In this document: positions 1-8,859 of the stretch, one piece after another
How positions within the stretch are numbered: position 1 is the first letter of the stretch
Layout of the letters: each line of letters starts with the position of its first letter
Assembly (NCBI RefSeq): GCF_018128925.1
Contig: NZ_CP067007.1
Span: forward strand, 722,164 to 786,163
Length of the DNA: 64,000 nucleotides
Direction: 5' to 3'
Source of the DNA: Nitrosopumilus sp. K4
GTDB lineage: Archaea > Thermoproteota > Nitrososphaeria > Nitrososphaerales > Nitrosopumilaceae
Made by a program: the position numbers and the translations under genes
Notes under the pieces: generated by a model
The model's database searches: none
What the model was told of the DNA's origin: nothing
What the model saw: the letters and a program-made list of their open reading frames with translations, nothing else

Positions 1-38
1 GGTAAAAATAGCATCAGAGCATAATCAATTAGATAAAG

Positions 39-551
39 TTACAACCTAAGAATATTTTTTGTTCGGGCAAGCATCGTTACGATTGAAATCATTATAGCAA
101 ATCCCAACATCACTCCCAAAGGAAATTCAGGAATCACATGAGTTCCAATAATCTCTACTTCTTCAGTAAACTCTGGAACATAAAACGAAAACGTTGAGCT
201 GTCAGCATCACTTACAATGTCATAGTCTACCTCATAACCGTTGACCAATATAGCAAACTCATTATTTTCTGCATTGATCAACTCATGCTCTAGATCAATT
301 ACAAAAATAGAATCATGAGTGTTTTCTAGACCTACAAGCAAAGAAGTCAATTCAGGATCAATTGCCATTGCTAAAACTTTTGCATCAACTGAATACGAAA
401 TAGAGTAAAAATGTTCATCTACTTTTAATTCATAGATTGAAGGATTTTCAATTCCCATATACTCTGGATGAGATTCTGCAAATGCCGAAGAAAATATCAA
501 CATCAGGGGCAAAAGCAATAAAAATTTCATAGTTAAAAGAGAATATTTCAC
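39..551 (-). CDS. Exported protein with PEFG-like C-terminal sorting signal
   Basis: A 170-residue protein of unknown function, predicted to be exported and surface-anchored. Residues 8-25 form a hydrophobic signal peptide ending in an A-F-A-type site. Near residue 141 the motif PEFPLG precedes a hydrophobic helix and a basic tail (RTK), as in the thaumarchaeal PEFG-CTERM signal. The mature part is acidic and beta-rich. A TATA-like ATTTACAC at 572-579 lies 26 bp before the GTG at 551, favouring a leaderless GTG start; an ATG at residue 8 is the alternative. No enzymatic motif is visible. Confidence 0.75.
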   Translation of the reverse strand: MKYSLLTMKFLLLLPLMLIFSSAFAESHPEYMGIENPSIYELKVDEHFYSISYSVDAKVLAMAIDPELTSLLVGLENTHDSIFVIDLEHELINAENNEFAILVNGYEVDYDIVSDADSSTFSFYVPEFTEEVEIIGTHVIPEFPLGVMLGFAIMISIVTMLARTKNILRL

Positions 552-612
552 GTATTAGAGTATTTTTCATCATTTACACTAGACAAATTATTTTGTTTTT
601 TCAGTTATTGGC

Positions 613-738
613 CTAGTCTTTTTGGGATTTTTCAAAAATCCAGTTTGTAAGCATGTCGGTATAGACATTTTCGAGGTGGTTTGCAATATCCTTACCTTTT
701 TCCATCATGTGAGTATGACAAGCAGTGCAATTAAACAC
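613..738 (-). CDS. Small Cys/His-rich protein
   Basis: About 41 residues starting at a GTG (738), with an alternative TTG at 741. It opens with CTACHTHMM, a CxxC followed by two histidines, then an acidic amphipathic helix. It looks like a one-site zinc-binding microprotein, one of many in this window. The frame continues upstream to 822 but that part is aromatic-rich and unconvincing. Function unknown. Confidence 0.5.
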   Translation of the reverse strand: MFNCTACHTHMMEKGKDIANHLENVYTDMLTNWIFEKSQKD

Positions 739-849
739 CAAGTATACATTGCAATGCAAAAAGTACAAAAATTGATAAGACCAGAGTAAAAATGTGAAAC
801 GTTGACTGATTTTATCCATCAACCATACAAGACAATTTACGTCAGAGAC

Positions 850-1152
850 ATGATAAAGATGACACTTGACGATCTCCTAAACATGATGTCTACCTTAGAA
901 TCAGGAAACGCATATTGGGTAGATGGGGTTCTTTTTGCAAGTTTTGCAATGACCGATTCTGAAGAATTGGCAAAAAAGGAGATCCAAGGAGAAACATACT
1001 TGGACAAGATAATTTTTGCAAAATACGAAGATTATACAAAGACAATAAAGTCATCAACAAATCTTGAAATCAATATCCTAAATGTTCAGAAAAGCCAACT
1101 CTATAGAGATTTGATAAAATGGTTAAAACAGCAACCAATTTGGAAGGATTGA
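850..1152 (+). CDS. Hypothetical protein
   Basis: A 100-residue soluble, acidic alpha/beta protein with no recognised domain. The frame is open from a TTG at 802, but ATG at 850 (or ATG at 859, next to a methionine-rich start M-I-K-M) is more natural. It ends in a tryptophan/lysine-rich helix (WLKQQPIWKD). It stands alone between two small genes with short AT-rich spacers. Confidence 0.6.
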   Translation: MIKMTLDDLLNMMSTLESGNAYWVDGVLFASFAMTDSEELAKKEIQGETYLDKIIFAKYEDYTKTIKSSTNLEINILNVQKSQLYRDLIKWLKQQPIWKD

Positions 1153-1228
1153 ACAGATCCAAGATAATCAAAAACAGAACTAATTTACAATCAATACCCT
1201 TATTTCATAATTTTTTGACAGTAAGAGT

Positions 1229-1408
1229 ATGCGATGTGATGATACAAATCCCATTTATGCAATAATGGAGGTAAAAAACCCCAATACAAACGAAATTGAA
1301 GTTTGGGAGGTATGTAAGGCACATTATGAAAAAAGAGACCCAATTGCAGGTAAACAATATTGGGAGACAAGTGCAATCAAAACAAGAATCATAGACAAAC
1401 CAAAATAA
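1229..1408 (+). CDS. Small hypothetical protein
   Basis: A 59-residue ORF with ATG start and good protein-like composition. It starts MRCDDTNP and contains EVWEVCKAHYEK, so it has two spaced cysteines and one histidine that could bind a metal weakly. No family recognised. An AT-rich segment lies upstream. Confidence 0.6.
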   Translation: MRCDDTNPIYAIMEVKNPNTNEIEVWEVCKAHYEKRDPIAGKQYWETSAIKTRIIDKPK

Positions 1409-1459
1409 TGTAAAAATCTAAAAATTACAAAATACAATCACATGTAATAATTACAAAAA

Positions 1460-1612
1460 TTATGCTAGTTCTTCAATGCCACAGTGTATACACATCTTTT
1501 TTCCTTGAATTGCAAAAAAGGAATAGTTGTGAACATATCCATCTCTGCACTTCATGTTGCTAGTCAGAATGGTGAATAGTTTAGTATGATGGTCAAAAAT
1601 AATGTCGATCAA
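1460..1612 (-). CDS. Small zinc-binding-like protein
   Basis: ATG at 1555 gives 31 residues (MKCRDGYVHNYS... CIHCGIEEL) with a C-x3-D...CxHC arrangement that suggests a zinc site. The frame stays open and protein-like upstream (IDIIFDHHTKLFTIL) to a TTG at 1612, giving a 50-residue version with two more histidines. I list the longer form; the ATG form is the alternative. Function unknown. Confidence 0.5.
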   Translation of the reverse strand: MIDIIFDHHTKLFTILTSNMKCRDGYVHNYSFFAIQGKKMCIHCGIEELA

Positions 1613-1632
1613 GGGCCAATTGTATCAAAAAA

Positions 1633-3756
1633 CTAGAGTTCAACCAATATTGCTGCACGATCAGATTCTTTGAGTTCTTCACGTACTCCATCTAATATGT
1701 GAGACGAGGATGTCAAACTTGAATAATCTACCAACTTCAAGTCATTTAACAAATATGTCTTAGGGGCAATTTCAGAATGTTTTGATTCCAAGAACTCATC
1801 TAAATCTTCTAAAATCGAAATTTTACCGCCTTGGAAGATTTTTCCATTCCTCAATGAAAGCTTTGGTTTTCCGTATCTATCTAAAACCAGAATGTAATGT
1901 TGGCTTTTCTTGCTGAATAGTTTTTTAACTTTAACATGCCCTGTAAGTACAAAATAATGATCAGTTTCAAAGCTCAACTCGATTAGATCTTCAGAGATAT
2001 TCATAATCTCACTTGCCCTCTTTTTTGCATCCTCCAATGTGAAAATATTTTTAGAGTTATCTGCACTATCTAGTTCAACATTTCCAACAGCAGATACACG
2101 TAGTAAAGATTTTTCTGAAATATATTCACTATCAATTACAACAGATTCAGGTACAGCACCCTTTTCAACTAACATTGTATGAATTTTTTTGTGTACTTCG
2201 GAAATTTTTTCAGGAGTAGGATCAACCATGGTTTGTTCAATTTCTTCTTGAAGCATCGAAGATGCAACCCCTATTGAAGAAATGACTTCAGCATGTTCAG
2301 CTCGTTCATATTGGACACCTAATTGTTTTGCAACAAAAGGGACAAGAACAGAAGCTCCACCACCGCCGCCAATTATTTTTGTGTTTGAAGAGTTCATTTT
2401 GAATTCTTTTAGTATGTTGCTAATGGTTTTTGTTATTTGAAATGATGCAGTTTGAATTATAGACATTGCAATCTCATGATAAGGAACCCCAACATAGTCA
2501 GCCAAAATCTTTAATGCTATTTTTGCAGATTCTTGATTCGCATATGAATAATCTCCCTCTTCAATCATTCCCAAAGCATTTGCAGCACAAGTATTTGTGA
2601 TTGCAAAAGTCTCCTTCTCACATTTTATTGCAACATATTCATCATCATCAGGTTTAGGTTTGATCAGTATAATTTTTCCAGTTTTCAAATCTTCAGGCTC
2701 TGCAAAGCAAGAATATTTCAATCCTGCAATGTGTGCACTTCTAGGCCCTACATGTGATACTCTATTGTGTTTTAAGCCAACCATGCTTCCTCCTGCAACT
2801 CCTAAAATCCTAACATCCATTGAACGTATGCATGTAGGGTGATCTTTGACTATTGCGTATTTGATTTCTGGTTTTCCGTTTTTAATAATGCAGATATTTG
2901 TGCTAGTGCCACCCACCTCTACAAAAATCCCATTTGTCACTTTAAGGTGAAGTAATGCTCCTGCAACACTTGCCGCAGGTCCAGAAAGAATTGTAAGAAT
3001 AGGTTTTGTTCTAAATGTATCCATACTTGAAACCCCTCCATCACCTTTCATAATCATCAGAGGAGCTGTTGCTCCAGTATTCCTAATTGCTTCTTCAACA
3101 TAATTGGCAACCTGAAATGTTTTTGGCAACACACTTGCATTTACAGCAGCAGTCAATGTTCGAATTTCTAATCCATAAATCCCTGAAATTTCATGAGATG
3201 CAGTAGAAGGAAGATTTTGTTTGGTAGATTTATTCATGACAAATAATTCATTTGACGGATCATCTACTCCAAATGCTTCTGTTGCCACAATAACTTCTGC
3301 ACCTTTTTCTTTTAATCGTGAAATTACATCCTCTACTTCCTGGTCTGTAATTAAATGAGATGTGTCCAAGAACTCATGCGCAGTTTTAATGTCCTGATTG
3401 CTGTTAATTGATGCGTCTTGTAAATTTGTGCGTTTTATTATGTCCTTTTTTGTAGGGCCCACACCCATAGCTATGATTCCAACTTTTGATGTGTCAGATT
3501 CTAGTAATGCATTAATTGCCTGGGTAGTACTATGAGAAATCAATTCAATTTCTTTAATGTTAATTCCAGTTTCATTCAAAATGTTAGTTAATGCAGATAC
3601 AATTCCTTCAGAAACACCTTTTTCAGAATTATGAGTTGTAGGCACTGTGGATTTTCCTAAAATAGAACCAGTTTTGGCATCTATTGCAACTGCTTTTGTG
3701 AAGGTGCCCCCCACATCAATTCCTATTCGAACTCGGCGATTATGTTGCATCTTCAA
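1633..3756 (-). CDS. Hydantoinase/oxoprolinase (HyuA-like) family protein
   Basis: A 707-residue protein of the ATP-dependent hydantoinase A / oxoprolinase / acetone-carboxylase alpha family. These enzymes use an actin-like ATPase fold to activate cyclic amides or ketones. The N-terminus has the phosphate-binding signature GIDVGGTFTKAV (residues about 12-23). The middle carries LSGPAASVAGA and EVGGTSTNICI, and a later GGGGGASVLVPF. No B subunit (HyuB) is next to it, so the substrate is open. Its start overlaps the end of the FTR1 permease gene by 17 bp, so the two are probably co-transcribed; a link to iron uptake is only suggested by that coupling. Confidence 0.8.
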   Translation of the reverse strand: MKMQHNRRVRIGIDVGGTFTKAVAIDAKTGSILGKSTVPTTHNSEKGVSEGIVSALTNILNETGINIKEIELISHSTTQAINALLESDTSKVGIIAMGVGPTKKDIIKRTNLQDASINSNQDIKTAHEFLDTSHLITDQEVEDVISRLKEKGAEVIVATEAFGVDDPSNELFVMNKSTKQNLPSTASHEISGIYGLEIRTLTAAVNASVLPKTFQVANYVEEAIRNTGATAPLMIMKGDGGVSSMDTFRTKPILTILSGPAASVAGALLHLKVTNGIFVEVGGTSTNICIIKNGKPEIKYAIVKDHPTCIRSMDVRILGVAGGSMVGLKHNRVSHVGPRSAHIAGLKYSCFAEPEDLKTGKIILIKPKPDDDEYVAIKCEKETFAITNTCAANALGMIEEGDYSYANQESAKIALKILADYVGVPYHEIAMSIIQTASFQITKTISNILKEFKMNSSNTKIIGGGGGASVLVPFVAKQLGVQYERAEHAEVISSIGVASSMLQEEIEQTMVDPTPEKISEVHKKIHTMLVEKGAVPESVVIDSEYISEKSLLRVSAVGNVELDSADNSKNIFTLEDAKKRASEIMNISEDLIELSFETDHYFVLTGHVKVKKLFSKKSQHYILVLDRYGKPKLSLRNGKIFQGGKISILEDLDEFLESKHSEIAPKTYLLNDLKLVDYSSLTSSSHILDGVREELKESDRAAILVEL

Positions 3757-5965
3757 TCTTCCTAGATTTTCGCATAGATGCTAACTGAGATTCTTTCCTT
3801 GGCCTCATTATCAGGATATATGCAGATGCCACCAAATAAACCCCAAGTAGAATTATCTGAGCAACAACAGTCTCAAGAGTAGGGTATATTCCAGTCATAG
3901 TTGCCAAGTTGATATCCAATCTAGGTATAATTCCAATCATTCCAGTGTATGGCACCACTTCAATAATTTGTAATTCTCTAATTGCATTGCCTAAGAATGC
4001 TATTGACAGGTATGCACCTACACCCATTGTCAAACCAAATAATGCACGTAGAGGCAATCTTTTTCCCAGTTTTTTCATGGCAAAATAAAGAACCAACAAG
4101 GAACCAATTCCTAAAACAAATCCTAATCCAACATAAGCTTCCATGTATTTTGCAAATCCCGACATTGCCTGATAGAACAAAACTGTTTCAAAGCCTTCCC
4201 TGTATACGGTAAAGAAAGACAGCATTACAAACACCATAACACTGCCAGTCGTTGTAGCTTGCCAAACTTTTGCTTTAACGAACTCCATCCATTTTTTGTG
4301 TTCTATTTTGTTCAAGACCCAAAAACTGACATAAAACAGCACCGCAGTTGCAGACAACGCGGCAATTGCCTCTACTAATTCTCTATTTGCACCAGAAATT
4401 TCTATAATATAAGATGCAATTACCCATGTAATTGCTGTTGCGCCAAACGCAGCCAAAATTCCATAGTAAATGTATTTTTTAAATTGAGTATTTCGTGAGG
4501 CTTCAAGATAAGTTACTATAGCTCCCAAAATCAAAACAGATTCTAGTCCTTCTCTGAAGATAATTGCAAAAGAGGATGTAAATGCAATAGAAGGTGCTAA
4601 AGTGCCTGTTCCACTTACAATTCTCTCAGATTCATCCAGATTTCTTTTTATCGCAATAGTCATATCACGTATTTCATCAATGTCTGCCTCTTGTTTGATC
4701 ATGTTACGTAACTCAGCAAATTGGTATTCCACTTCCAAAGTAAAGTCAGGATCAATTGCACGAAGTGGAATTTCTACAAACTCATAGCTGTCAAGATATG
4801 CCGTTCTTGCCGAATTGTATGCGGATTCATAATCACCATCAGCATATTGAACCAACAATACCTGAAGTGTATCCCTAATGAAATCAATTTCATTTCTAAC
4901 GCCTGATTTTTCATCATCAGATGCGTCACCCATTTCTTTTAAATTGCTTTCAGCATAAGCACTTGCTTCAATTCCCAAAGTAAAAAGATCAGCTTCCTTA
5001 ACTTTTTGTTCAGCTAAATTAAGATCCGGTATAATTGATTTTTCAAGAAATAAAATTATACGTTCAGGATCTTGTTTGTTTTGAATCATTTGTCGAAGTT
5101 CTTCTCGCATATCAATTTCTAACTGATACAACAGTTCTGAATCTACTAACTCAATGTCTGCCTCAAGGTATTCAAAGTTCTCCAGATATGCTTCAATAGC
5201 TAGTTGTTCGGCTTTTTGATAATCATTTGATTCTATTGAGATAATTAATTCATCATAAAGATCATAAATTGTGTTGTAAATATTTTGTTTATCATAGATT
5301 ACTGTTTCAGTACCATTGAGATCTCTGTTAATTGCTGAAATCAAAGTTCCAACAGACACAAAACTTTCTTTATTTTCGAGTTTTGTTTTTAATTCATCAA
5401 GAAAAGAACTTATTTCCAATGTCAGTCTTTCATCATAATTAGTAAATTCAAATAATTCTGAAGAGAGATCTACTAAAAGTACTGAAAGTCGATATGCAGA
5501 CTCACTATCCTCATTAACTGCATGTTGGTATTGCTCATCAACAACTATTAGGAGTTTAGAAATCACTTTTCCAATGTTTGGGTTTTGTGGTTCAAGACGT
5601 TCTAAAAGTTCATTCAACATCAAAAAATCTTGTTTTAAAATGTCCTGATCGCCGTCTATTTGACTGTGAATGTCAAGCAATAAGAGATGGATTTCATCAG
5701 CAGTTTCCGAATCATGTTGTCTCAGGGAAGAAAGACTGTGCGGAAATACCTCAGAAACAATTCGTGATATTTCTTTTGCATCATCAGGGTTGCCTTGTTC
5801 CACATAATTTTGAATCAAAGTTATAGATAATGTCAGAAATTCCTTGGTAAATTTCACCTCCGTATCATCAGATGACTGTCCAAAAGCATGAAAGTAGGGG
5901 AACAAAGAGAATGCCATTATCACAAAAAACACGGCAGATGCTAACTTAGACACAGACAATACCAA
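3740..5965 (-). CDS. FTR1-family high-affinity iron permease with large extracytoplasmic domain
   Basis: A 741-residue protein: signal peptide (to about residue 29), a long acidic helical extracytoplasmic region (30-455), then about seven membrane helices. The permease part has both REXXE iron-binding motifs, REGLE at 471-475 and REGFE at 589-593, diagnostic of FTR1. The extracytoplasmic region holds two copies (about 245-320 and 374-450) of a 75-residue module with the pattern A-Y-L-(D/E)-x-(Y/F)-E-(F/Y)-(V/L)-E, also found in the protein encoded upstream. Start: TTG 5965 is the longest, but a TATA box at 5982-5989 predicts transcription from about 5959, where another TTG lies (two codons shorter). 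Overlaps the downstream HyuA-like gene. Likely role: ferrous/ferric iron uptake. Confidence 0.9.
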   Translation of the reverse strand: MVLSVSKLASAVFFVIMAFSLFPYFHAFGQSSDDTEVKFTKEFLTLSITLIQNYVEQGNPDDAKEISRIVSEVFPHSLSSLRQHDSETADEIHLLLLDIHSQIDGDQDILKQDFLMLNELLERLEPQNPNIGKVISKLLIVVDEQYQHAVNEDSESAYRLSVLLVDLSSELFEFTNYDERLTLEISSFLDELKTKLENKESFVSVGTLISAINRDLNGTETVIYDKQNIYNTIYDLYDELIISIESNDYQKAEQLAIEAYLENFEYLEADIELVDSELLYQLEIDMREELRQMIQNKQDPERIILFLEKSIIPDLNLAEQKVKEADLFTLGIEASAYAESNLKEMGDASDDEKSGVRNEIDFIRDTLQVLLVQYADGDYESAYNSARTAYLDSYEFVEIPLRAIDPDFTLEVEYQFAELRNMIKQEADIDEIRDMTIAIKRNLDESERIVSGTGTLAPSIAFTSSFAIIFREGLESVLILGAIVTYLEASRNTQFKKYIYYGILAAFGATAITWVIASYIIEISGANRELVEAIAALSATAVLFYVSFWVLNKIEHKKWMEFVKAKVWQATTTGSVMVFVMLSFFTVYREGFETVLFYQAMSGFAKYMEAYVGLGFVLGIGSLLVLYFAMKKLGKRLPLRALFGLTMGVGAYLSIAFLGNAIRELQIIEVVPYTGMIGIIPRLDINLATMTGIYPTLETVVAQIILLGVYLVASAYILIMRPRKESQLASMRKSRKIEDAT

Positions 5966-5981
5966 AAATCTCGTTGTTCAA

Positions 5982-5989
5982 CTTATAAA
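5982..5989 (-). promoter_or_regulatory. TATA box of the FTR1 gene
   Basis: TTTATAAG on the minus strand, centred about 26 bp before the in-frame TTG at 5959. It implies a leaderless or near-leaderless mRNA and argues for the shorter start of the permease. The 18-bp palindrome at 6015-6032 lies just upstream of it. Confidence 0.6.
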
Positions 5990-6014
5990 CCAGATTTTCA
6001 TTCTACATATTTGG

Positions 6015-6032
6015 AATTAGGACGTCCTAATT
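6015..6032. promoter_or_regulatory. Perfect 18-bp palindrome upstream of FTR1 (candidate metal-regulator operator)
   Basis: AATTAGGACGTCCTAATT is a perfect palindrome. It overlaps the stop codon of the PEFG gene and sits 26-43 bp upstream of the FTR1 TATA box. The TTAGG...CCTAA halves resemble boxes of DtxR/IdeR-type iron regulators, but the spacing is shorter. It could instead form a hairpin at the 3' end of the upstream transcript. Confidence 0.45.
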
Positions 6033-7576
6033 ATCTGATAATTTAACTTTCTGGAAGTTAAAATTATCAAAGACACAGACAATACCAAAACAAGCATCAC
6101 TATTGTCCCAAATTCAGGTACAACTTTTTTGGCTTGTGCCAAATCAGACAAGATCATATCCACATGAGCATCAATTTCATTTGCAGGAGCATTTGATTTG
6201 ATCATATTTCTCAAATCTTCTCTTAATGCGATTTCAATCTTCACCATTAGTTCAGGATCAACTTCGGAAAGAGGATCTTCTACAAACTCATAGTTGTCAA
6301 GATATGCAGTGGTTGCCAAGTCAAAGGCCTCTTGAGTTTGTCCATTACGGTATTGTTCTTTAACATCTTGAAGCAATATTTCAATTTCTTCAATATACTG
6401 TACTGCATCGATTTGGACTGCGCCCCCTGCTAGGGCTTCAAGGGATGCTAAATTGTTAAGACTTTTTCCTACCAGAATACTGACTTTGCTAGGATCGTCT
6501 TTTGCATTAACAATTTTCTCAATTTCAAGCAAATTAGATTCTAAGGAATTAGCATCAGATGTAGAAAGAGTTGTTAGTTCGGGTTTATGTTCATTGAGAA
6601 TAGCGATTGATTTCTTCAAAAATACAACAGTTTCGTCGTATTCTTCCTGATCAACTATTTGTCCGTTAGAAACTGCTGATAAATATTCTTCTTCCACCAA
6701 CATCACTCTGTCTTTAATTCCAGATAATGCCAATCCTATTTCAGATGTATTACCACCTTCATATTCTCGAATAATCAACTCAACTTCTGCTGAAACATGT
6801 TTGAGTTCTTCAATCATTTCAGAAACGGTAGATGAACTAGTTGTAATTTCTACAGCTTCTTCCATCTCATGAAGTAATTCAGATGCTGATTCATTACCTA
6901 ATTTTTCAACAACAGATGGGTGTAATGTTCTATAGTAATAAAGTCCCTCATAGGTGAATTTCTTTGCACTAGATACATCATCAGATTCCAGAGCAGCAAT
7001 AGCCTCTTCCAATTCCTCTACTGTTTTGAGTTTAAAAATTCCTAACAACTCATCTCTTATAACATCCGCATACTCTTCAATTTCTTCAGAGTCTTTTGCG
7101 ATTTCAGCAAGAGCATGATTTGTTACAAAATTGTCTTTTTCAGATATTTTGAATTTAGATTCCATAACAGTAAACCAATTTAACAGTTGTTCAGAATTTT
7201 TAGTATCTAATGCTTGATCGATTTTCAGATATGCGATGGTGTAAATGGTTTTATCAACAACCTGTCTGTTTAAGCTTGCCATAGACAAATCACCAGAATT
7301 ATGATTTTCTACAATGTTTGAAAATGCGTTTTCAATTAATGAATTACTTTCAGGGTCCAATTCCAAAGCAGCTTGTTTGAAGCTGTTTTCATAAAGTGAT
7401 TTTGCTTGATTTACTTTATCAAGGGCTTGAGTAATTTCAGAAGACTTTTCACCTTCAGAAAGTAAGGATTTGACAGAAGACCAGTCCTCACCCAACGTTG
7501 AAGAATATCCTAAAGGCATACCTGAAATCAACAATGTGAAAATTCCCAGTCCAAGTAATATTTTCAAACTTTTCAC
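6017..7576 (-). CDS. PEFG-CTERM surface protein sharing the FTR1 extracytoplasmic module
   Basis: A 519-residue exported protein: signal peptide (residues 1-25), a long acidic helical region, and a C-terminal VPEFG motif followed by a hydrophobic helix and RK-rich tail, the thaumarchaeal PEFG sorting signal. Residues about 405-480 repeat the 75-residue module of the neighbouring FTR1 permease (AYLDNYEFVEDPL, then a DLRNMIK segment). Start is GTG 7576, with a TATA-like element at 7598-7606 centred 26 bp upstream (leaderless). Gene order suggests a cell-surface partner of the permease, perhaps iron capture or sensing; that is inference. Confidence 0.8.
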   Translation of the reverse strand: MKSLKILLGLGIFTLLISGMPLGYSSTLGEDWSSVKSLLSEGEKSSEITQALDKVNQAKSLYENSFKQAALELDPESNSLIENAFSNIVENHNSGDLSMASLNRQVVDKTIYTIAYLKIDQALDTKNSEQLLNWFTVMESKFKISEKDNFVTNHALAEIAKDSEEIEEYADVIRDELLGIFKLKTVEELEEAIAALESDDVSSAKKFTYEGLYYYRTLHPSVVEKLGNESASELLHEMEEAVEITTSSSTVSEMIEELKHVSAEVELIIREYEGGNTSEIGLALSGIKDRVMLVEEEYLSAVSNGQIVDQEEYDETVVFLKKSIAILNEHKPELTTLSTSDANSLESNLLEIEKIVNAKDDPSKVSILVGKSLNNLASLEALAGGAVQIDAVQYIEEIEILLQDVKEQYRNGQTQEAFDLATTAYLDNYEFVEDPLSEVDPELMVKIEIALREDLRNMIKSNAPANEIDAHVDMILSDLAQAKKVVPEFGTIVMLVLVLSVSLIILTSRKLNYQIIRTS

Positions 7577-7629
7577 AAACTAAAAATCGTAGGTGGGTAT
7601 TAGAACCCTTTTTTGATTCTATTTGGTTA

Positions 7630-7645
7630 TTCTAAAATTTTAGAA
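7630..7645. promoter_or_regulatory. Perfect 16-bp palindrome between wHTH and PEFG genes
   Basis: TTCTAAAATTTTAGAA lies two bases after the stop of the wHTH gene (minus strand) and about 25 bp upstream of the TATA-like element of the PEFG gene. Its position relative to the promoter mirrors the palindrome upstream of FTR1. It has only two G-C pairs per arm, so protein binding is likelier than a stable hairpin. Confidence 0.35.
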
Positions 7646-7647
7646 GG

Positions 7648-7995
7648 TTATGTTTTGGGATTGGGGTTAGGATAAAGATTCAGACTAGGTTCCAAATCAT
7701 TAATGGTGATTTCGACCTTCCCTATACGGCTTCTGTATTGTTTGATCTTTTTACCTTCATTTGAAATAATAAACTGATTTACTTCTGCCAACGCTAGTTC
7801 TTCAAGATTAGAGAGTGTCTTGTATACTGTAGACAAAGAAATCTTTAGTTCTTCAGCAATCTGATTAGCATCTTTTGGAGTTTCCTTTATAGAAAACAAT
7901 ACTGCGCGGGTACAAACATTGCTTAGAGATTCAATTATTTTTTGAGTGATATCAAATTCACTTAGTTGGATAATGTTTGGCTTTGTTTTTGACAT
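7648..7995 (-). CDS. Winged-HTH transcriptional regulator (tandem copy 2)
   Basis: A 115-residue winged helix-turn-helix protein. The recognition region reads DANQIAEELKISLSTVYKTL (about residues 42-61), followed by a wing and a C-terminal strand ending in repeated N-P. It is a clear paralogue of the gene just upstream (same SRAxLFSI, STVYK/SSVYK and YRSRI(G/S)K blocks) and is separated from it by 7 bp, so the two form an operon. The pair sits beside iron and cobalt transport genes, so a metal-responsive role is plausible but no metal-binding cluster is obvious. Confidence 0.75.
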   Translation of the reverse strand: MSKTKPNIIQLSEFDITQKIIESLSNVCTRAVLFSIKETPKDANQIAEELKISLSTVYKTLSNLEELALAEVNQFIISNEGKKIKQYRSRIGKVEITINDLEPSLNLYPNPNPKT

Positions 7996-8002
7996 ACGAC
8001 AT

Positions 8003-8332
8003 CTAATTGGGAACTAGATTTAGAACAGGTTCAGGTTTTTTAATACTGATGTCTGCTTTAGATATTCTACTTCGATAAACTTTGTATTTTCGCCCTTTGT
8101 CTGAAAGCAACCATTTTTCAACTTCAATTAATGTAAGTTCCTCAAGATCTGCCAGTTTTTTGTATACAGAGCTAAGCGGAATTTTCAATTTATCAGATAA
8201 TTCAGCTGCTGTTTTGCCAGATTTGATTATTGAAAACAAAATTGCTCTTGATTCAGTATCTGCCAATGCCTCTATCACTTTTTGTGTTATGTCATATTTT
8301 TTTAATTGTGGTAATGTCAATCGTCTTGTCAT
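8003..8332 (-). CDS. Winged-HTH transcriptional regulator (tandem copy 1)
   Basis: A 109-residue wHTH protein, paralogous to the next gene. The HTH spans about residues 38-60 (TAAELSDKLKIPLSSVYKKL). ATG 8332 has a TATA box (TTTAAATA near 8359-8366) at leaderless spacing, so this promoter probably serves both regulators. Two regulators of the same family in tandem suggests heterodimers or divergent targets. Confidence 0.75.
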   Translation of the reverse strand: MTRRLTLPQLKKYDITQKVIEALADTESRAILFSIIKSGKTAAELSDKLKIPLSSVYKKLADLEELTLIEVEKWLLSDKGRKYKVYRSRISKADISIKKPEPVLNLVPN

Positions 8333-8409
8333 GTCAAATCAAGTGTAAAATAGAGTTATTTAAACGACGTGATATTGTTCTCATTCTAGAGAGTCAGAAT
8401 AAAATAAGA

Positions 8410-8802
8410 TTATTTTACAATCAATACAGGAATAGGAGAATTTTGCAAAATAGAATTTGACACACTAGAATAAAATGCATCCGTAGTTCCTGCACCATAT
8501 GAACCCATTATGATTAATCGATATTTCCATTTTTTAGCATAATCTAAAATAGATTTTTCAACTTTTCCATTAATTATTTCATAATTAAGATCAATTCCAT
8601 TTTGAGCAGCTTTGATTTTTGAGGCTTCCATCAGGTCTATCATTTCTGAATTTTGGGATTCAGAGATTGTTGTCGAAAATCGAACATGCAGTAAGGATAT
8701 TTGTGAGTTTAATTTTCTGGCAAAATAGATTGCACTTTCTAAGGCTTTTTGAGAATGAATTGTACCATCAAACGGAACTAGAATTTTTGTAATTTCATCC
8801 AT
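8410..8802 (-). CDS. Universal stress protein (UspA family)
   Basis: A 130-residue single-domain Usp with N-terminal ILVPFDGT and the late GSYGAG motif. The second half of the usual ATP-binding signature (G-x2-G-x9-G-S/T) is altered: SS replaces GS before VSNS, so nucleotide binding may be weakened. It is one of five Usp proteins in the window and lies between the tandem regulators and the cobalt transporter genes. Confidence 0.85.
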   Translation of the reverse strand: MDEITKILVPFDGTIHSQKALESAIYFARKLNSQISLLHVRFSTTISESQNSEMIDLMEASKIKAAQNGIDLNYEIINGKVEKSILDYAKKWKYRLIIMGSYGAGTTDAFYSSVSNSILQNSPIPVLIVK

Positions 8803-8859
8803 GGCCCCATAAGAAAAACATCCTATTTGAATTATTAATAAAATGCAAACCCTAAGAAA

